Origin: Gliomastix tumulicola | Lineage: Eukaryota > Ascomycota > Sordariomycetes > Hypocreales > Bionectriaceae | Assembly: GCA_001599755.1 (NCBI GenBank) | Contig: BCHX01000004.1 | Coordinates: 4,526,001 to 4,590,000, forward strand | DNA length: 64,000 nucleotides | Direction of reading: 5' to 3' | Part shown: positions 43,687-53,608 of the stretch, piece after piece | Layout of the letters: every line of letters begins with the position of its first letter | Position numbering within the stretch: position 1 is the first letter of the stretch | Translations under genes and position numbers: made by a program | Notes under the pieces: generated by a model | Seen by the model: the letters and a program-made list of their open reading frames with translations, nothing else | Databases searched by the model: none | Told to the model about the DNA's origin: nothing

Positions 43687-45351
43687 ATGAGACTTATCAA
43701 CGCCCAACAACTGGTCGCGGAGGAGAAATTTTCATTCGAGGTGTTCGACAATCGGCCTGTGCCTCCCTTCGCTATCCTGTCACACTGCTGGGAAGATGAA
43801 GAGGTCACCTTTGGTGATTGTAGATCAGAGGACGTAAAATCCAAGAAGGGATATGCTAAGATATGGCAAACCTGCCGCCAGGCAGCCTTGGTACTATCCA
43901 TTTCCTCCCCCCCCCTTCCACCGTCGTAAGCTTGTAGGCCCGAAAGCTGACCAAAAGCACAGGAAGGCATTCAATATGTGTGGGTTGACACCTGCTGTAT
44001 CGACAAATCCAGCAGTGCCGAGCTGTCGCAAGCAATCAACTCCATGTTCGCCTGGTATCGCAACGCAGAGATCTGCTACGTATTCTTGGCGGATACTTCC
44101 GGTCGCGAGAGCATCGGAAGCTCCCGCTGGTTTCGTCGAGGTTGGACCTTGCAGGAGCTGATTGCGCCGAAATCCATGATCTTCTTCGACAAGGTGTGGG
44201 AGAGGATTGGGACCAAGGCCGACCTCCTGCACGAGCTTACCGACATCACTTCAGTGAGCTGCCAAGTCTTGTGTCACGAATCTCCTCTGTCATCCATCTG
44301 TGTGGCGCAACGGCTCTCTTGGGCTGCGAATCGCGATACGACGAGGGTGGAAGACAGAGCTTACTGCTTGCTAGGTATACTGGAAATCCACATGCCACCT
44401 CTCTACGGCGAAGGGGAGCGAGCGTTCCACCGACTTCAGGAGGAGATTGTGAGATCAACATACGATCTGAGCATTCTGGCATGGTCTCCGGCCGAGCCGC
44501 AGGATCACAACTACTGTGGTTTCTTTGCCAAGTCTCCGCAGGACTTCTCAGGCTGCTCAAAGATGGAGCTCGTTCCAGGCGCCTCGCTGGACGAAATCGA
44601 GATGAGCATGTCCAACAAGGGCCTCACCGTCAGGGCGCCCGAGTCGGCCCAACCTTTCAACGACAGGCGTTGGCATCAATACCTGCTCAAGCTCAATTGC
44701 AAAGGGCCTGGGCTTCAGGCAGGCTCCCTCTTCATCGCCATGCGCAAGATAGGACCGGACGTGTTCGTGAGGACGCGGTCATGGAGCTCCAATTCGTTTC
44801 GTCCAGAGCCCGGGACGTTCAGCGAGTACGACCTGAGACACTTTGTCCTCCTCACACAGATCCCGAAGACGCAGGTACCTGCGGGCATAGTGTCCTCGAA
44901 TCGCTTCAGCCAGGTCGAGTTCAGGCTTCCGAAGTGGGTGCCAGCAAAGAAAACTCTCAGAGTCGAGATGCCGAGGCGAGCGTGGGATGCCCAAGACAAT
45001 GCTTTTATCGGGAACGCCACGATGCCACTCAACTGGGGTGTTATTTCCCTGCACCGGGGTGTATGCTTCCTCTGTCACTGGTCCTGCACACCAGGACGCG
45101 ATGACTTTAGAGGCTATCTTTTAGATAGGAGCACCCAGGAGGGGGGCCAGCTCTTGGAGCACGTGGTCTTGTATGGTGAGATGCTCGAACGCAACGGGCG
45201 CCCTACTAGGCACATGCTGGAGTTTTTCAGAAAGGACGAGCGGCGGAGCATCGTGGCTGGAGCCCTTCAGAGGCGAGTCTCGTTTGAGTCTCGTCGCGCT
45301 GATGACCCTACCATCTGCAGGGGTCCGAGGTGGATTGTCGAAATTACATAG
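43687..45351 (+). CDS. HET-domain (heterokaryon incompatibility) protein
   Basis: Exons 43687-43890 and 43963-45351 join in phase 0 to 530 residues. The HET domain spans about 1-240: FAILSHCWEDEEVTFGD, IQYVWVDTCCIDKSSSAELSQAINSMFAWY, CYVFLAD, WFRRGWTLQELIAPKSMIFFD, then VEDRAYCLLGILEIHMPPLYGEGERAFHRLQEEI. This arrangement is that of the HET-E/HET-D type vegetative incompatibility proteins. The C-terminal 290 residues lack WD40 or NACHT motifs and are of unknown role. HET domains are TIR-like and trigger cell death when activated. Only 72 bases separate the ATG from the retrotransposon, so its original TATA-containing promoter is split off. It may be silenced or driven from the LTR. Confidence 0.92.
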
Positions 45352-45884
45352 GCTGTTGGGGGCCTCCTGCTTCAGTGAGCCGTATGCTTTATCATAGTTA
45401 GTATGTTTTACGTTAAGACCCAGGGAATAAGCACAGCAATGTAAATCCTTTCAAAGAATGTTCGGGACATGTAGTAGGAGGAGGAGGAGGAGGAGCTAGT
45501 GAAATATGAACGCAATGGGAGCACGTGGCTGCAAGGAAAATCTTTCCTTGGCTCCTTTCTGGAGAGACGGAAAGCTGCAAGGGCCTACATAGACGTAGTG
45601 ATCACGCACCCAGCGTACCATGACGTACCTAAGGGCTTAGCCATCAGGATATCCGAGCGTACGGAACATAGCGTCCTATACGAGCGGACAGGCAACATGA
45701 CGATGCCATACTGGCCACGCAGGGATATGAATATTGAATTGAAGATTGGTGTGATAGGATAAAGGGGTCGGGGAAACGGGTGCAGGAAATTTCATTCATT
45801 GGTTTGAAATAGATGCTGCAGGATGGACTTGCAGTAAATGCTGAGTGATGATACTACTTTATCCTGAGCAGGTATTATGTAAGC
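45352..45884. other. Intergenic region with a (GAG)n tract
   Basis: A ggaggaggaggaggagga tract lies at about 45477-45495. An open frame follows it (45499-45762, no motif) and is not called. Otherwise nothing is seen. Confidence 0.45.
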
Positions 45885-46658
45885 TTAAAGGTGATAGCGA
45901 AATGATTTGTTTTCCTTATCAGTTGAATCTTCCAGCGCATGTCCAACTCCGGCATCGCCAAAAGTCTTCTCACGACTTTTGCTCTCAGCCGCGAGCAGGA
46001 GGCGTAGAACACAGGCGGTCACAAAGCAGACCACAAAGCAAATCATGATGCCGATGAAACTCTGGTCGTAACGAGGTGCGTAGCTCCTATGTTTCCTGTT
46101 AGCATGAACGTATGGGGAGGCAACCCGGGGAGAACCCGGGGTGTATTCCGACTTACTCAAGAAATAGCAGCGGACCAAGAATATTACCAAGCCAGTAGCC
46201 AATAAAGGTGCCTCCAGCGTAGGCAGTTTTCTTCGTGTACCCGGCCACGTTGGACATTCCCAGGCCAATGCACTGGACCCAAGCAGAGGAGAAGAAGGTT
46301 GTCAGATAGAACCCCACGATTCGGCCAGCCCTAGCCGAGTCTGGGAGCTGCCACCGGGAAAAATGCATCAGATTATGATAATTGTAGCCTTCCATCGAAA
46401 TCCGGATCGAGTACTTACAGTAAGGCACAGCCGAGGATAACGGGGAGAGAGGAAGGCGGCAATCACGTTCAGCCGGGAGTTTGGTACGCGTCGGCCGATG
46501 TATCCAGATCCGAGGACGCAAAACACGGCGAGGGCACCGATGGGCAGGTTCAAAAGAAGGGATGTGAATGTACTGAACCCCATGCCGTTGAATACAGCGG
46601 CAGCGAACGTGTTGACGACGCCCGCTCCAGAGCAGGACACAAGGGACAAGATGATGAT
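45885..46658 (-). pseudogene. 3' half of a Dal5-like MFS permease gene
   Basis: The minus strand keeps only the C-terminal half of an anion:cation-symporter (allantoate permease) protein. GGIIILSLVSCSGAGVVN starts abruptly near 46658. A helix AVFCVLGSGYIGRRVPNSRLNVIAAFL follows, then a frameshift near 46441-46455 (VILGCALL is in another frame). After an intron comes LPDSARAGRIVGFYLTTFFSSAWVQCIGLGMSNVAGYTKKTAYAGGTFIGYWLGNILGPLLFLE. A last intron leads to YAPRYDQSFIGIMICFVVCFVTACVL and a stop at 45885. The first six membrane helices and the start are missing. Beyond 46658 the sequence is a different gene on the other strand. Not functional. Confidence 0.85.
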
Positions 46659-47590
46659 GCCCCCATCGGTCCCCTGGACGGCCCTGGAGCCGGCGAGATC
46701 GTGACCTTGACCGATCCGATCGGCTTCAAGGTTCACCTCATCCACGGCCAGGCGAAGCGGGAGCCAACACCGCAGCACCCCGAGAAGTTGACCGTCAACT
46801 ATGAAGACGAGAAGCCTCGCAAGGGCCGGTTCCAGAGGTTCGAGCACGGCCCGGCTCCCCGTCCACCGCTGGGGCCACTACGGCATTACCTACCCCGAAT
46901 GGGACCTACCAGCAGGTCTTCGGCTGGTACACGACCCATCTCGCTCTCGGTGTCTCTGATGTCGTGTACAGGGGAGAGAGACGCCCGTCACATGTTTCCT
47001 CCACAATAACCGCGGCCTCGAGTTCACGGATCACCACGCCTTCTTCTTCAAGCCGGCGAAGCCCGGCACTGTCCCGAATGTTGCCCATGCTGCCTTCGAA
47101 GTTCATGACTTTGATATCCAGCAGCTCGGCCATCAGCACCTAGAAAAGAAGGGATACGAACTCTGCTGGGGTGTGGGGAGGGTAGGTTTTCTTTTTTTTT
47201 CTTTTTTTTTTTTTTTACCCCGAGCGCTGTGCTTCCTTCATTCATTCCACAGCAGTCGTTTGTTAACAAGAGACCCCCAAATTCAGCATGTGCTTGGAAG
47301 TCAGGTGTTCGATTACTGGTTTGACCCAAGTCGCTTCGTCGTCGTAAGTATCAACCAACCCCATATCATCTCGCGAAACGCGTGTGTGAGAACCGAGGCG
47401 TCTAATGTCGGCTCATAGGAGCACTACTCGGATGGCGACCTGGTGAATTCCGAGACCAGAATTGCGCACGTTCAGGCCGGGCCTGACACAATGCATTGGC
47501 TGTCTGGGGGCCCCCCGTTCCTCCTGTATTTTAGTTTGGCACACTGGTGGTCTGATATATATCATGGTTGCAAGTTGTTGAAATCTCATG
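46655..47590 (+). pseudogene. 3' part of a glyoxalase-fold (extradiol dioxygenase-like) gene, frameshifted
   Basis: The plus strand opens abruptly with GPLDGPGAGEIVTLTDPIGFKVHLIHGQ, the middle of a fungal vicinal-oxygen-chelate dioxygenase. It then needs frame changes near 46858 (to VHRWGHYGITYPE), 46898 (to GTYQQVFGWYTTHLALGVSDVVYRGE) and 46980 (to PVTCFLHNNRGLEFTDHHAFFF). After AFEVHDFDIQQLGHQHL and a T-rich intron (about 47180-47286) come VLGSQVFDYWFDP, another intron, and HYSDGDLVNSE. The HHAFFF and HYSDGD residues are probable metal-site segments of the family. The first half and the start codon are absent. With at least three frameshifts it is dead. Confidence 0.82.
47188..47216 (+). 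repeat. Poly-T tract
   Basis: Two T runs (9 and about 16) separated by one C inside the first remaining intron of the dioxygenase relic. Confidence 0.8.
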
Positions 47591-48192
47591 TTCGTAATGT
47601 CATTTATGGAAAGCTTGTTCAACTACAAGAGATTGATTCGTCCATCTAATACTGCTCGTACCACATGAACTTGGAGAGTGTCCGTAGCACCTCTATCAAA
47701 ATAAATGGCTAGGAATAATGGGTAGGTCTCACCCGAGCACCACCGACACGAGCAGGTATATATATATATATCCACATAGCTACTCGATATCCCCCGATCA
47801 ACCACCCGAGGCACTGATCGTGCAAGCCAGGATCAGGATTATACAGCTAAAAACCTCGCTGGATTATCCGCCGGATGCAGAGGGACATGGCGTACCGGAT
47901 AAGCGGAAAGGGGGGGAGGGAAAGTGACCAAAATTTTGATATCTGGAACATCTATCATGGATAGAATAATAACAGTACCACTCTTCTGAATCTGACAGAC
48001 AGCCTCAAAGGTAGTGCCAAGAAATCCGCCATCGCCAGCACATGTTGTACCGAACACGGCGCATCTTCGGAGAACACGACATGCAGTTCAATGACCACCA
48101 ATGACCCTTTACGAATCGACATCACATAGCCCCCGTCGGCTAGATTTTTCAGGCTTGTTTATGGGTCAATGCATGCCCTCGGTCGAATACTT
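47591..48192. other. Intergenic region with a (TA)n tract
   Basis: A gtatatatatatatat run is at about 47756-47771. No coding frame is supported. The right end is the 3' region of the F-box gene. Confidence 0.45.
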
Positions 48193-49671
48193 TCAGCGAG
48201 ACGGTCGTATGTCCAGTGTGACGGCCGTGTTCGCAAAAAGGCTTTTCGTCTCCAGAACCCGAGTCTCAGCCTGCTTGCTCACATCGCCAAAACTGAGATC
48301 TTCATCGTCCTCCCCGTAACGATAGTCCGGCACGATAAAGACGTGCCGAAGCTTGGGAAAGTCGTCATGGGCAGTAATACCATCCGCTAGCGCCTTGAGA
48401 TCCTCCCAGATGTGGGAGTTGAAGAATATCTTGATAGTGACCGTCTTTACTGATTCCGGCAGAGATTCGACGAGGCACGTATTCGGGAGCTCTTTGATGT
48501 TCGCCGTCTCCGGGAAGCTCCTGGTAGCGGCGCAGTACCGGCACACCACCTGTTCGTCGATGCTCAACGTTTCCACATGCGTGAACTTCTTGAGGAGGCT
48601 GCGACATGCTGCATCATCCCCGATCGCGTATCTAGGACCTGAATGGTGCGATAGGTCAAGAGCCAGGTTCTTGATCGTGTCTTGTCGGGGTCGTAGCGCC
48701 TTGAGAAGCGCCAATCTCATGCCCATCATGTCCTCGTTCTCCCCGAGCCACGCGCTGTGATCGACGAAATGAAAAGTCTCAAGCAGGGGGCTCGTCTCGG
48801 CGTAGGTCTTGACCAGACGACAGCAGACTGTCCCATCGAAAGCTGAGTCCGTAAATTTGAGTGTGCGCAGAGACGAAAATGTGGGAAATATGGTGGTGGC
48901 TATACGCGGAGGAGTATCGTCGTCATCTTCCCATTCTAGGGCCGGGCCTTTGGTGCTGTGAAACTCGAGATACTCCAGATTTGGGGCATTGCGGAGGATC
49001 ACGATAGCGCCAGGATTGTCTGCGTAAACACCAAAACGCTCTTCGGTGTCAAACCTGAGCCTGCGCAGCCGTGGGAGCCCCGGGCTGCCTAGATGGCGAA
49101 ACCGCCTGTCGAGATAAGGAAACGAAGTGCCCTCATAGTTGGCGTCATCCTCAATCATGAGGCTCAATGACTCAATGGTCTTCGACAGCAGGCCGACAAG
49201 GACCTCCTCGCAGAATTTCGGCGTAGAGACATCTTCTGCGTTGGCATAGTCAAACTCCGGGTCTTCGGGATCATCCATGTGCAGATCCCGCGCGAGCTGC
49301 TTCCAGAACTCGAATATCTTGGGCCTGTTCCACCAACCTCCGTCGCCCGGATATTGGGATTGCCAGTACTGCTTGACGCCGGCGGCAAATTCGGGATGCT
49401 CGGCCAGGGTCTCGACCGTGCGTTGGTAGTTGCGGAGGTACGGGAGACGGTGGTACATCAAGGGTTGGGCAATGGCCCTTAGTGTGCGACAGGTTTTGGA
49501 CAAGGCGGCGAGAGCCTTGATATGGTCCGTGTGTACGGTATGCGTGAAAGTTGAAGGATCGTCTGGTCGGGAGCAGTGGATGCAGAGCTGCATGCAAATA
49601 TGTCGCTGGATCTCGACCGGGAGGCTGCTGAAGCTCCGGCCTCCGCTCTCGGCATCGGTACTTTCTGACAT
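48193..49671 (-). CDS. F-box protein with leucine-rich C-terminal region
   Basis: One exon, 492 residues, ATG at 49671. The F-box is at about 14-75 (FSSLPVEIQRHICMQLC...ALAALSKTCRTLRAIAQPLMYHRL), including the LPxEI start that binds Skp1. The rest has irregular leucine-rich repeats (LPRLRRLRFDTEERFG, APNLEYLEFHSTKG, FSSLRTLKFTDSAFDG, SPLLETFHFVD, FTHVETLSIDEQ), the usual substrate-binding half of SCF ubiquitin ligase receptors. Acidic insertions (EWEDDDDT) occur. The target is unknown. F-box genes of this kind are expanded and variable in filamentous ascomycetes. It is enclosed by HET and kinase-like genes. Confidence 0.85.
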   Translation of the reverse strand: MSESTDAESGGRSFSSLPVEIQRHICMQLCIHCSRPDDPSTFTHTVHTDHIKALAALSKTCRTLRAIAQPLMYHRLPYLRNYQRTVETLAEHPEFAAGVKQYWQSQYPGDGGWWNRPKIFEFWKQLARDLHMDDPEDPEFDYANAEDVSTPKFCEEVLVGLLSKTIESLSLMIEDDANYEGTSFPYLDRRFRHLGSPGLPRLRRLRFDTEERFGVYADNPGAIVILRNAPNLEYLEFHSTKGPALEWEDDDDTPPRIATTIFPTFSSLRTLKFTDSAFDGTVCCRLVKTYAETSPLLETFHFVDHSAWLGENEDMMGMRLALLKALRPRQDTIKNLALDLSHHSGPRYAIGDDAACRSLLKKFTHVETLSIDEQVVCRYCAATRSFPETANIKELPNTCLVESLPESVKTVTIKIFFNSHIWEDLKALADGITAHDDFPKLRHVFIVPDYRYGEDDEDLSFGDVSKQAETRVLETKSLFANTAVTLDIRPSR

Positions 49672-50147
49672 GGTTGCGGGTTTGTTCGTAAGGTTGTGTT
49701 TAGAGGGGCGATGGGCGTGATATGTGATGATGCTCGAACATCTTAAGAGAGGTGCATCTGATGCTTGCTAAATAAATGTACGAGGGGACTACTAGGCAGG
49801 AGGGGGCACAGCAGGCTAGTAGGCAGTGAGGGTCCCGCCATTGTGGGTATGCGGCACAGGTGCACAGGTAGTGTTCATGTCTTCACGATATGATGCTGAG
49901 TAGCGCTTACGGACTGCCCGACTCACGAGAAGACGTGAATAATATCATAGTGACTCAAGGCATTGGACCCAGGCCCGTTGAAGGGAAAGGCTTCGGCCCG
50001 ATCAGGTGCCATTTTCAATCTTTCATCATTATCGCGATACCAATCGATTGCCTGCCTGTTGTGATGATCTAATGGCTCTCTCTCTACCTCTGAGTGGCTC
50101 AGAGGGCCAGATTTTGAAAGAACAAGAGGTGGTGTTGATATGAACTG
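49672..50147. other. Intergenic region between F-box and kinase-like genes
   Basis: Promoter side of the F-box gene and 3' side of the kinase-like gene. No element recognised. Confidence 0.45.
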
Positions 50148-51245
50148 TCATATTCTGTCTTTGCCATATTCGTTCTCCAACCATTCATTCCACGGCCAGT
50201 CCACCAGCCAGGCAAAGTCACGCATCTCATCCCGCATCAATTCGTCATACCAATGCTCGATAATATCAGCCCTTGGCTCCAGTTCTGGCTTAGGAATATA
50301 CCCGTCTCTTTCCATTCGTCTGCCGGACCGCGCCATGCCAAAGTCAATCAAGCGAACCTCTGCCTTCTCCCCTTCCTTGGCAGAGACAAGTATGATGTTC
50401 CGGGGATGGAAATCCAAGGGCGCGACGTCCATCTTCACCAAGATGCTATACGCATCTAGGACTGCTGTCATGATGGCTTGACGCTGAGATGTGCTGTAGT
50501 TGTTGGCGTCAATCTCATCCAATGGGGATCCGTTGATGTATTCGTAAAGGATGGCTCTGACAGGCCTCGTATGGATGGTGTTGTCTTGGATGGTGTTGTC
50601 TCCCGGGAACGGCACCTCCACACTATATGACCCAAAGAAGCAGGGGACGACGCTGCCGTGAATCTGCTTCAGGTGCAGATATGCTTTGGTCTCAGCGGCG
50701 AAGGTATCATCGGAACTCTGAAAGGGATCCGAACGCCCATCCTCCCAGTCAGAATACAGGGGATCATAGAGCTTGGCCACGACGATGGCAGTCGAGTCTG
50801 CAGGATCCGGCAGCGATGCTGGAGCCCCCTCGCCTCGGCGATCCAGGATCTTCACTTGCATGAGCTGAGAACCGGCTAGATCTCGAACCCGCACCTGTCG
50901 TTTGACCTCAAGTTTGACCTTCTCATGCCCGAGGAAGCCGCCTTGAGGAGGGTGCCTCAGACACGCTTGAAGAGGGGGCAGGTGTTCGATATCATGCTCG
51001 ACTTGGGCCTTGGCGGTGGTGCCAAAAAAGGATGGCGGCGGTGGCGGTGCACATGCTTGAGCTTCAAGAACCAAGCCTGGCTTGTATGGGGGAGCTGGCT
51101 TCCTCTTGCCGGGGTGCTTTCTTAAGTATGTGAAGCCCCAAATGGACGTACTCGAGACGCGTTTTGGTGTCACTAGCGTGTTGGTGGGTGACACGAGAAA
51201 GGCTGGTCTGCCGCTGACTCTCAGCATCTGCGACCTCAGAAACAT
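50148..51245 (-). CDS. Atypical protein kinase-like protein
   Basis: One exon, 365 residues from the ATG at 51245. The first 90 residues are basic and proline-rich (APPYKPG, CAPPPPPSFFG). A small kinase-like domain follows: VVAKLYDPLY (candidate ATP-site Lys), FAAETKAYLHL (candidate helix-C Glu), RAILYEYINGSPLDEI (hinge), PLDFHPRNIIL (Asp and Asn of the catalytic loop, but His-Arg of HRD missing) and LIDFGMAR (DFG). It then ends after only about 60 residues, so the large C-lobe is shortened. This is a fungal kinase-like/aminoglycoside-phosphotransferase-like family often present in many copies. Activity is possible, since Lys, Asp, Asn and DFG remain. Substrate unknown. Confidence 0.8.
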   Translation of the reverse strand: MFLRSQMLRVSGRPAFLVSPTNTLVTPKRVSSTSIWGFTYLRKHPGKRKPAPPYKPGLVLEAQACAPPPPPSFFGTTAKAQVEHDIEHLPPLQACLRHPPQGGFLGHEKVKLEVKRQVRVRDLAGSQLMQVKILDRRGEGAPASLPDPADSTAIVVAKLYDPLYSDWEDGRSDPFQSSDDTFAAETKAYLHLKQIHGSVVPCFFGSYSVEVPFPGDNTIQDNTIHTRPVRAILYEYINGSPLDEIDANNYSTSQRQAIMTAVLDAYSILVKMDVAPLDFHPRNIILVSAKEGEKAEVRLIDFGMARSGRRMERDGYIPKPELEPRADIIEHWYDELMRDEMRDFAWLVDWPWNEWLENEYGKDRI

Positions 51246-51523
51246 GACGCGGTCGTATGTGCTCGACTCATCGCTAGTCGAAGCGACGGCTCGAGACGCA
51301 AGGCGGTGTAGGGATGGTGATGTTTGATGCTTATGGAATATTCCAATTTCCAGGTGGTGATGGGGCGCGTTTTAGGCCTGATGTATCCATATCGACTGTG
51401 GAGTGGGTACGGGTACTTAGTTGGGGCTTACACGGTGTGCTACGCGTCGTAGTTGCGATATAGTGTTGTCAGTATCAAGCTCAAAGATTGATAAGTAGAA
51501 TGCATAGGCGATTCCTGGTCGTG

Positions 51524-53608
51524 TTAGATAATAACTACCTCGCTATGAGGACTCGTGGGCTCCGTAAAGGCAGCAAACACCTCGTCACTGATCTTCTTCT
51601 CAGAGACACCAGATCCTACACGTCTGTACAAGTTTGTTCCGGCCTCAATCTGATCCAGGATGAGCAGTGCCAGCTTCTCCCTCGCTGTAATCATTACCCA
51701 GCAGTCGCGATGCTGATCTCTCTCAACATCCAGGACCACACTGTTGAATGCACGCTTTTCCCCAAGAAAGAGCGAGCCCGCGAACTTTTGAATCGACTGT
51801 AGAACATCCATTCGGCTTCCAGGGGGCCAGTACTCCATCTTCGCCACAGGTCCGCGGATCGTCAGGCGGCCCTGCGTCTTTGTTGCAGTCAGGTCGTCTC
51901 CGCCCACGGACATGTCAACGCCCACGACCGTGAAAACCGCTGGATCGACGATGACCTTCTCAGTGCTCGACTGGGCCTTCTGCCCGTAGAATTCGACTGG
52001 CCCGTCGACACTCGTCCAGCTCCAGCTCGGTGCCAAGGGCTCACCGGGAGGCCTGGACAAGGTCGACACGGTTTGTGCGAAGCCGACGTTGGCGCGAAGA
52101 GCCATCTGGAGTTGTGGTCGCCATAGGATCCCCCGTGAGATATTATGTGTCCAGAGGCCAGCAGCGTAATACCCCGGCTCGTCCACAGCACGTGCGTCTT
52201 CCTCGCTGTCCCGAGCATAGCGGAATCGATGGGCAATGGCGGAGAGGGCCGGGAGTTTGTCGGTCCCAAAGGTGAGCTTGCGTCGGGTGTACTCTTCGAC
52301 GAGGGAGTTCCAGTTCATGCTGTTCAGAATCGTTGACGTAGTAGCCGAGACAGCCAGCGAGTTGCGCATAGCGATGCGGTCAAAAGAACTAGAGTTCACA
52401 CGTCCTCCAGGGGAGAGGTTGGTGATGACTTTCACATCCATGCCTTCGGACTCCGACCTTGCCAACGTGCGACACTCCCAGAACAGCTGCTCCTTGCTGA
52501 AGTGCAGCACAGCCGGGCTCAGAAGCTGCTCTTGAAGACACCAGCCTCGCGTCTCGAGCGGACACTTCTCGAGCGTGCGCGACAGGCTGAGCGGCAGCCG
52601 CTGGATAGCTAGGTCAGGTGAGATCTGGACAGGACCCTGATGATTGCGGGAGAGGAAGCCGTCTTGACTAGAATTGGCGTCGAGAGCCGTGACCGTGACT
52701 CTTGCGTTAGCATAATAGTCGACCATACGAACCGCCTCTGTTTTCCAGTCCGCTTTTGAATCTTGTATGATGCACAGCGCATCGATCCATAGGTAGCGTA
52801 TCCCAAGCTCGCGGGTGATGGACATAGCGTCTTTAAAGTTTTGCGGCAGCACGTCAACAGGCAGTCCGACTGTCTCGTACTCCTCCAAATTGGAATCCAA
52901 CAGTTTGCAGGGGACATCGCCACCCCAGCAGTGGCTCAAGGCCACGTAGGGACCTATCTCGTTTGCAACGCTGAGAAGCCGAGCGGTAGCGAACGATGAC
53001 ACCCCGAGGTCAATGACACGAGTAGGCAGCTTTCCATCTCCAGCTCGCTTGCATTGGGGGTGATTCTCGCTACAGTCGGCCACCCAGAACCTGGCCGTTT
53101 CGAACAGCTCGTGTGCCCTTCCTTCTCCAGCTACAGCACGGAAACCCCCAGTCTTGCTGACTTTCGCCGTCTCCTGGTCCTCAGCCGGCGCTGTTTCTGC
53201 CATGGGAAGTGCTCTACACAAGACAAAGGTCCACGGCGGAGGCTCAGTCGCGTACAACCGGCTACTCCACCAACTGTGTGCCCCTCTGCTAGGATCGAAC
53301 GATGCAGAGAAGCGAATCGCCTTGGAGCTCCAAGGGAACAGGCTCAGCTGCGCGTCGTCTCTCGTATAATGTGCGACACCACCAAATGTCTCGCTCAACA
53401 AGCGACAGAGAGCGCACGAACTGCTGCTCGACACCAGAGCCTCGAATTCCTTGTGGTGCAGGAACGCGTCAGCGCCGAAGGGCCCGCCGTTGAAGCCATT
53501 CTTGCCCCAGCGTGTAGACTGAAGCGGCTTCTCGGAATCCCCATGTAGAGCAAGGAGGTCTGATGTGAACTCCTTGCACAAGGAGCAGAGATCATGGGCC
53601 GTGCTCAT
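51524..53608 (-). CDS. HET-domain protein, long form
   Basis: One exon, 694 residues from the ATG at 53608. An N-terminal cysteine module (HDLCSLCKEF...SSSCALCRLL, paired CxxC) precedes a HET domain at about 215-370: YVALSHCWGGDVPCKLLDSN, LPQNFKDAMSITRELGIRYLWIDALCIIQDSKADWKTEAVRMVDYYANARVTVTA, and PLETRGWCLQEQLLSPAVLHFSKEQLFWEC. This SHCWG...WIDALCIIQ...RGWCLQE layout is the common HET subtype and differs from the neighbour at 43687. The C-terminal part contains the often-seen LPALSAIAHRF, GLWTHNISRGILW and APSWSWTSVDGPV segments. It probably acts in non-self recognition or regulated cell death. Confidence 0.93.
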   Translation of the reverse strand: MSTAHDLCSLCKEFTSDLLALHGDSEKPLQSTRWGKNGFNGGPFGADAFLHHKEFEALVSSSSSCALCRLLSETFGGVAHYTRDDAQLSLFPWSSKAIRFSASFDPSRGAHSWWSSRLYATEPPPWTFVLCRALPMAETAPAEDQETAKVSKTGGFRAVAGEGRAHELFETARFWVADCSENHPQCKRAGDGKLPTRVIDLGVSSFATARLLSVANEIGPYVALSHCWGGDVPCKLLDSNLEEYETVGLPVDVLPQNFKDAMSITRELGIRYLWIDALCIIQDSKADWKTEAVRMVDYYANARVTVTALDANSSQDGFLSRNHQGPVQISPDLAIQRLPLSLSRTLEKCPLETRGWCLQEQLLSPAVLHFSKEQLFWECRTLARSESEGMDVKVITNLSPGGRVNSSSFDRIAMRNSLAVSATTSTILNSMNWNSLVEEYTRRKLTFGTDKLPALSAIAHRFRYARDSEEDARAVDEPGYYAAGLWTHNISRGILWRPQLQMALRANVGFAQTVSTLSRPPGEPLAPSWSWTSVDGPVEFYGQKAQSSTEKVIVDPAVFTVVGVDMSVGGDDLTATKTQGRLTIRGPVAKMEYWPPGSRMDVLQSIQKFAGSLFLGEKRAFNSVVLDVERDQHRDCWVMITAREKLALLILDQIEAGTNLYRRVGSGVSEKKISDEVFAAFTEPTSPHSEVVII

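Noticed and set aside
45499..45762. 87-codon frame after the HET gene at 43687
   Set aside because: No homology recognised, it starts in a GAG repeat and shows no promoter or splice pattern.
47756..47771. (TA)n run as a TATA promoter
   Set aside because: There is no gene start at a suitable distance on either strand; treated as a microsatellite.
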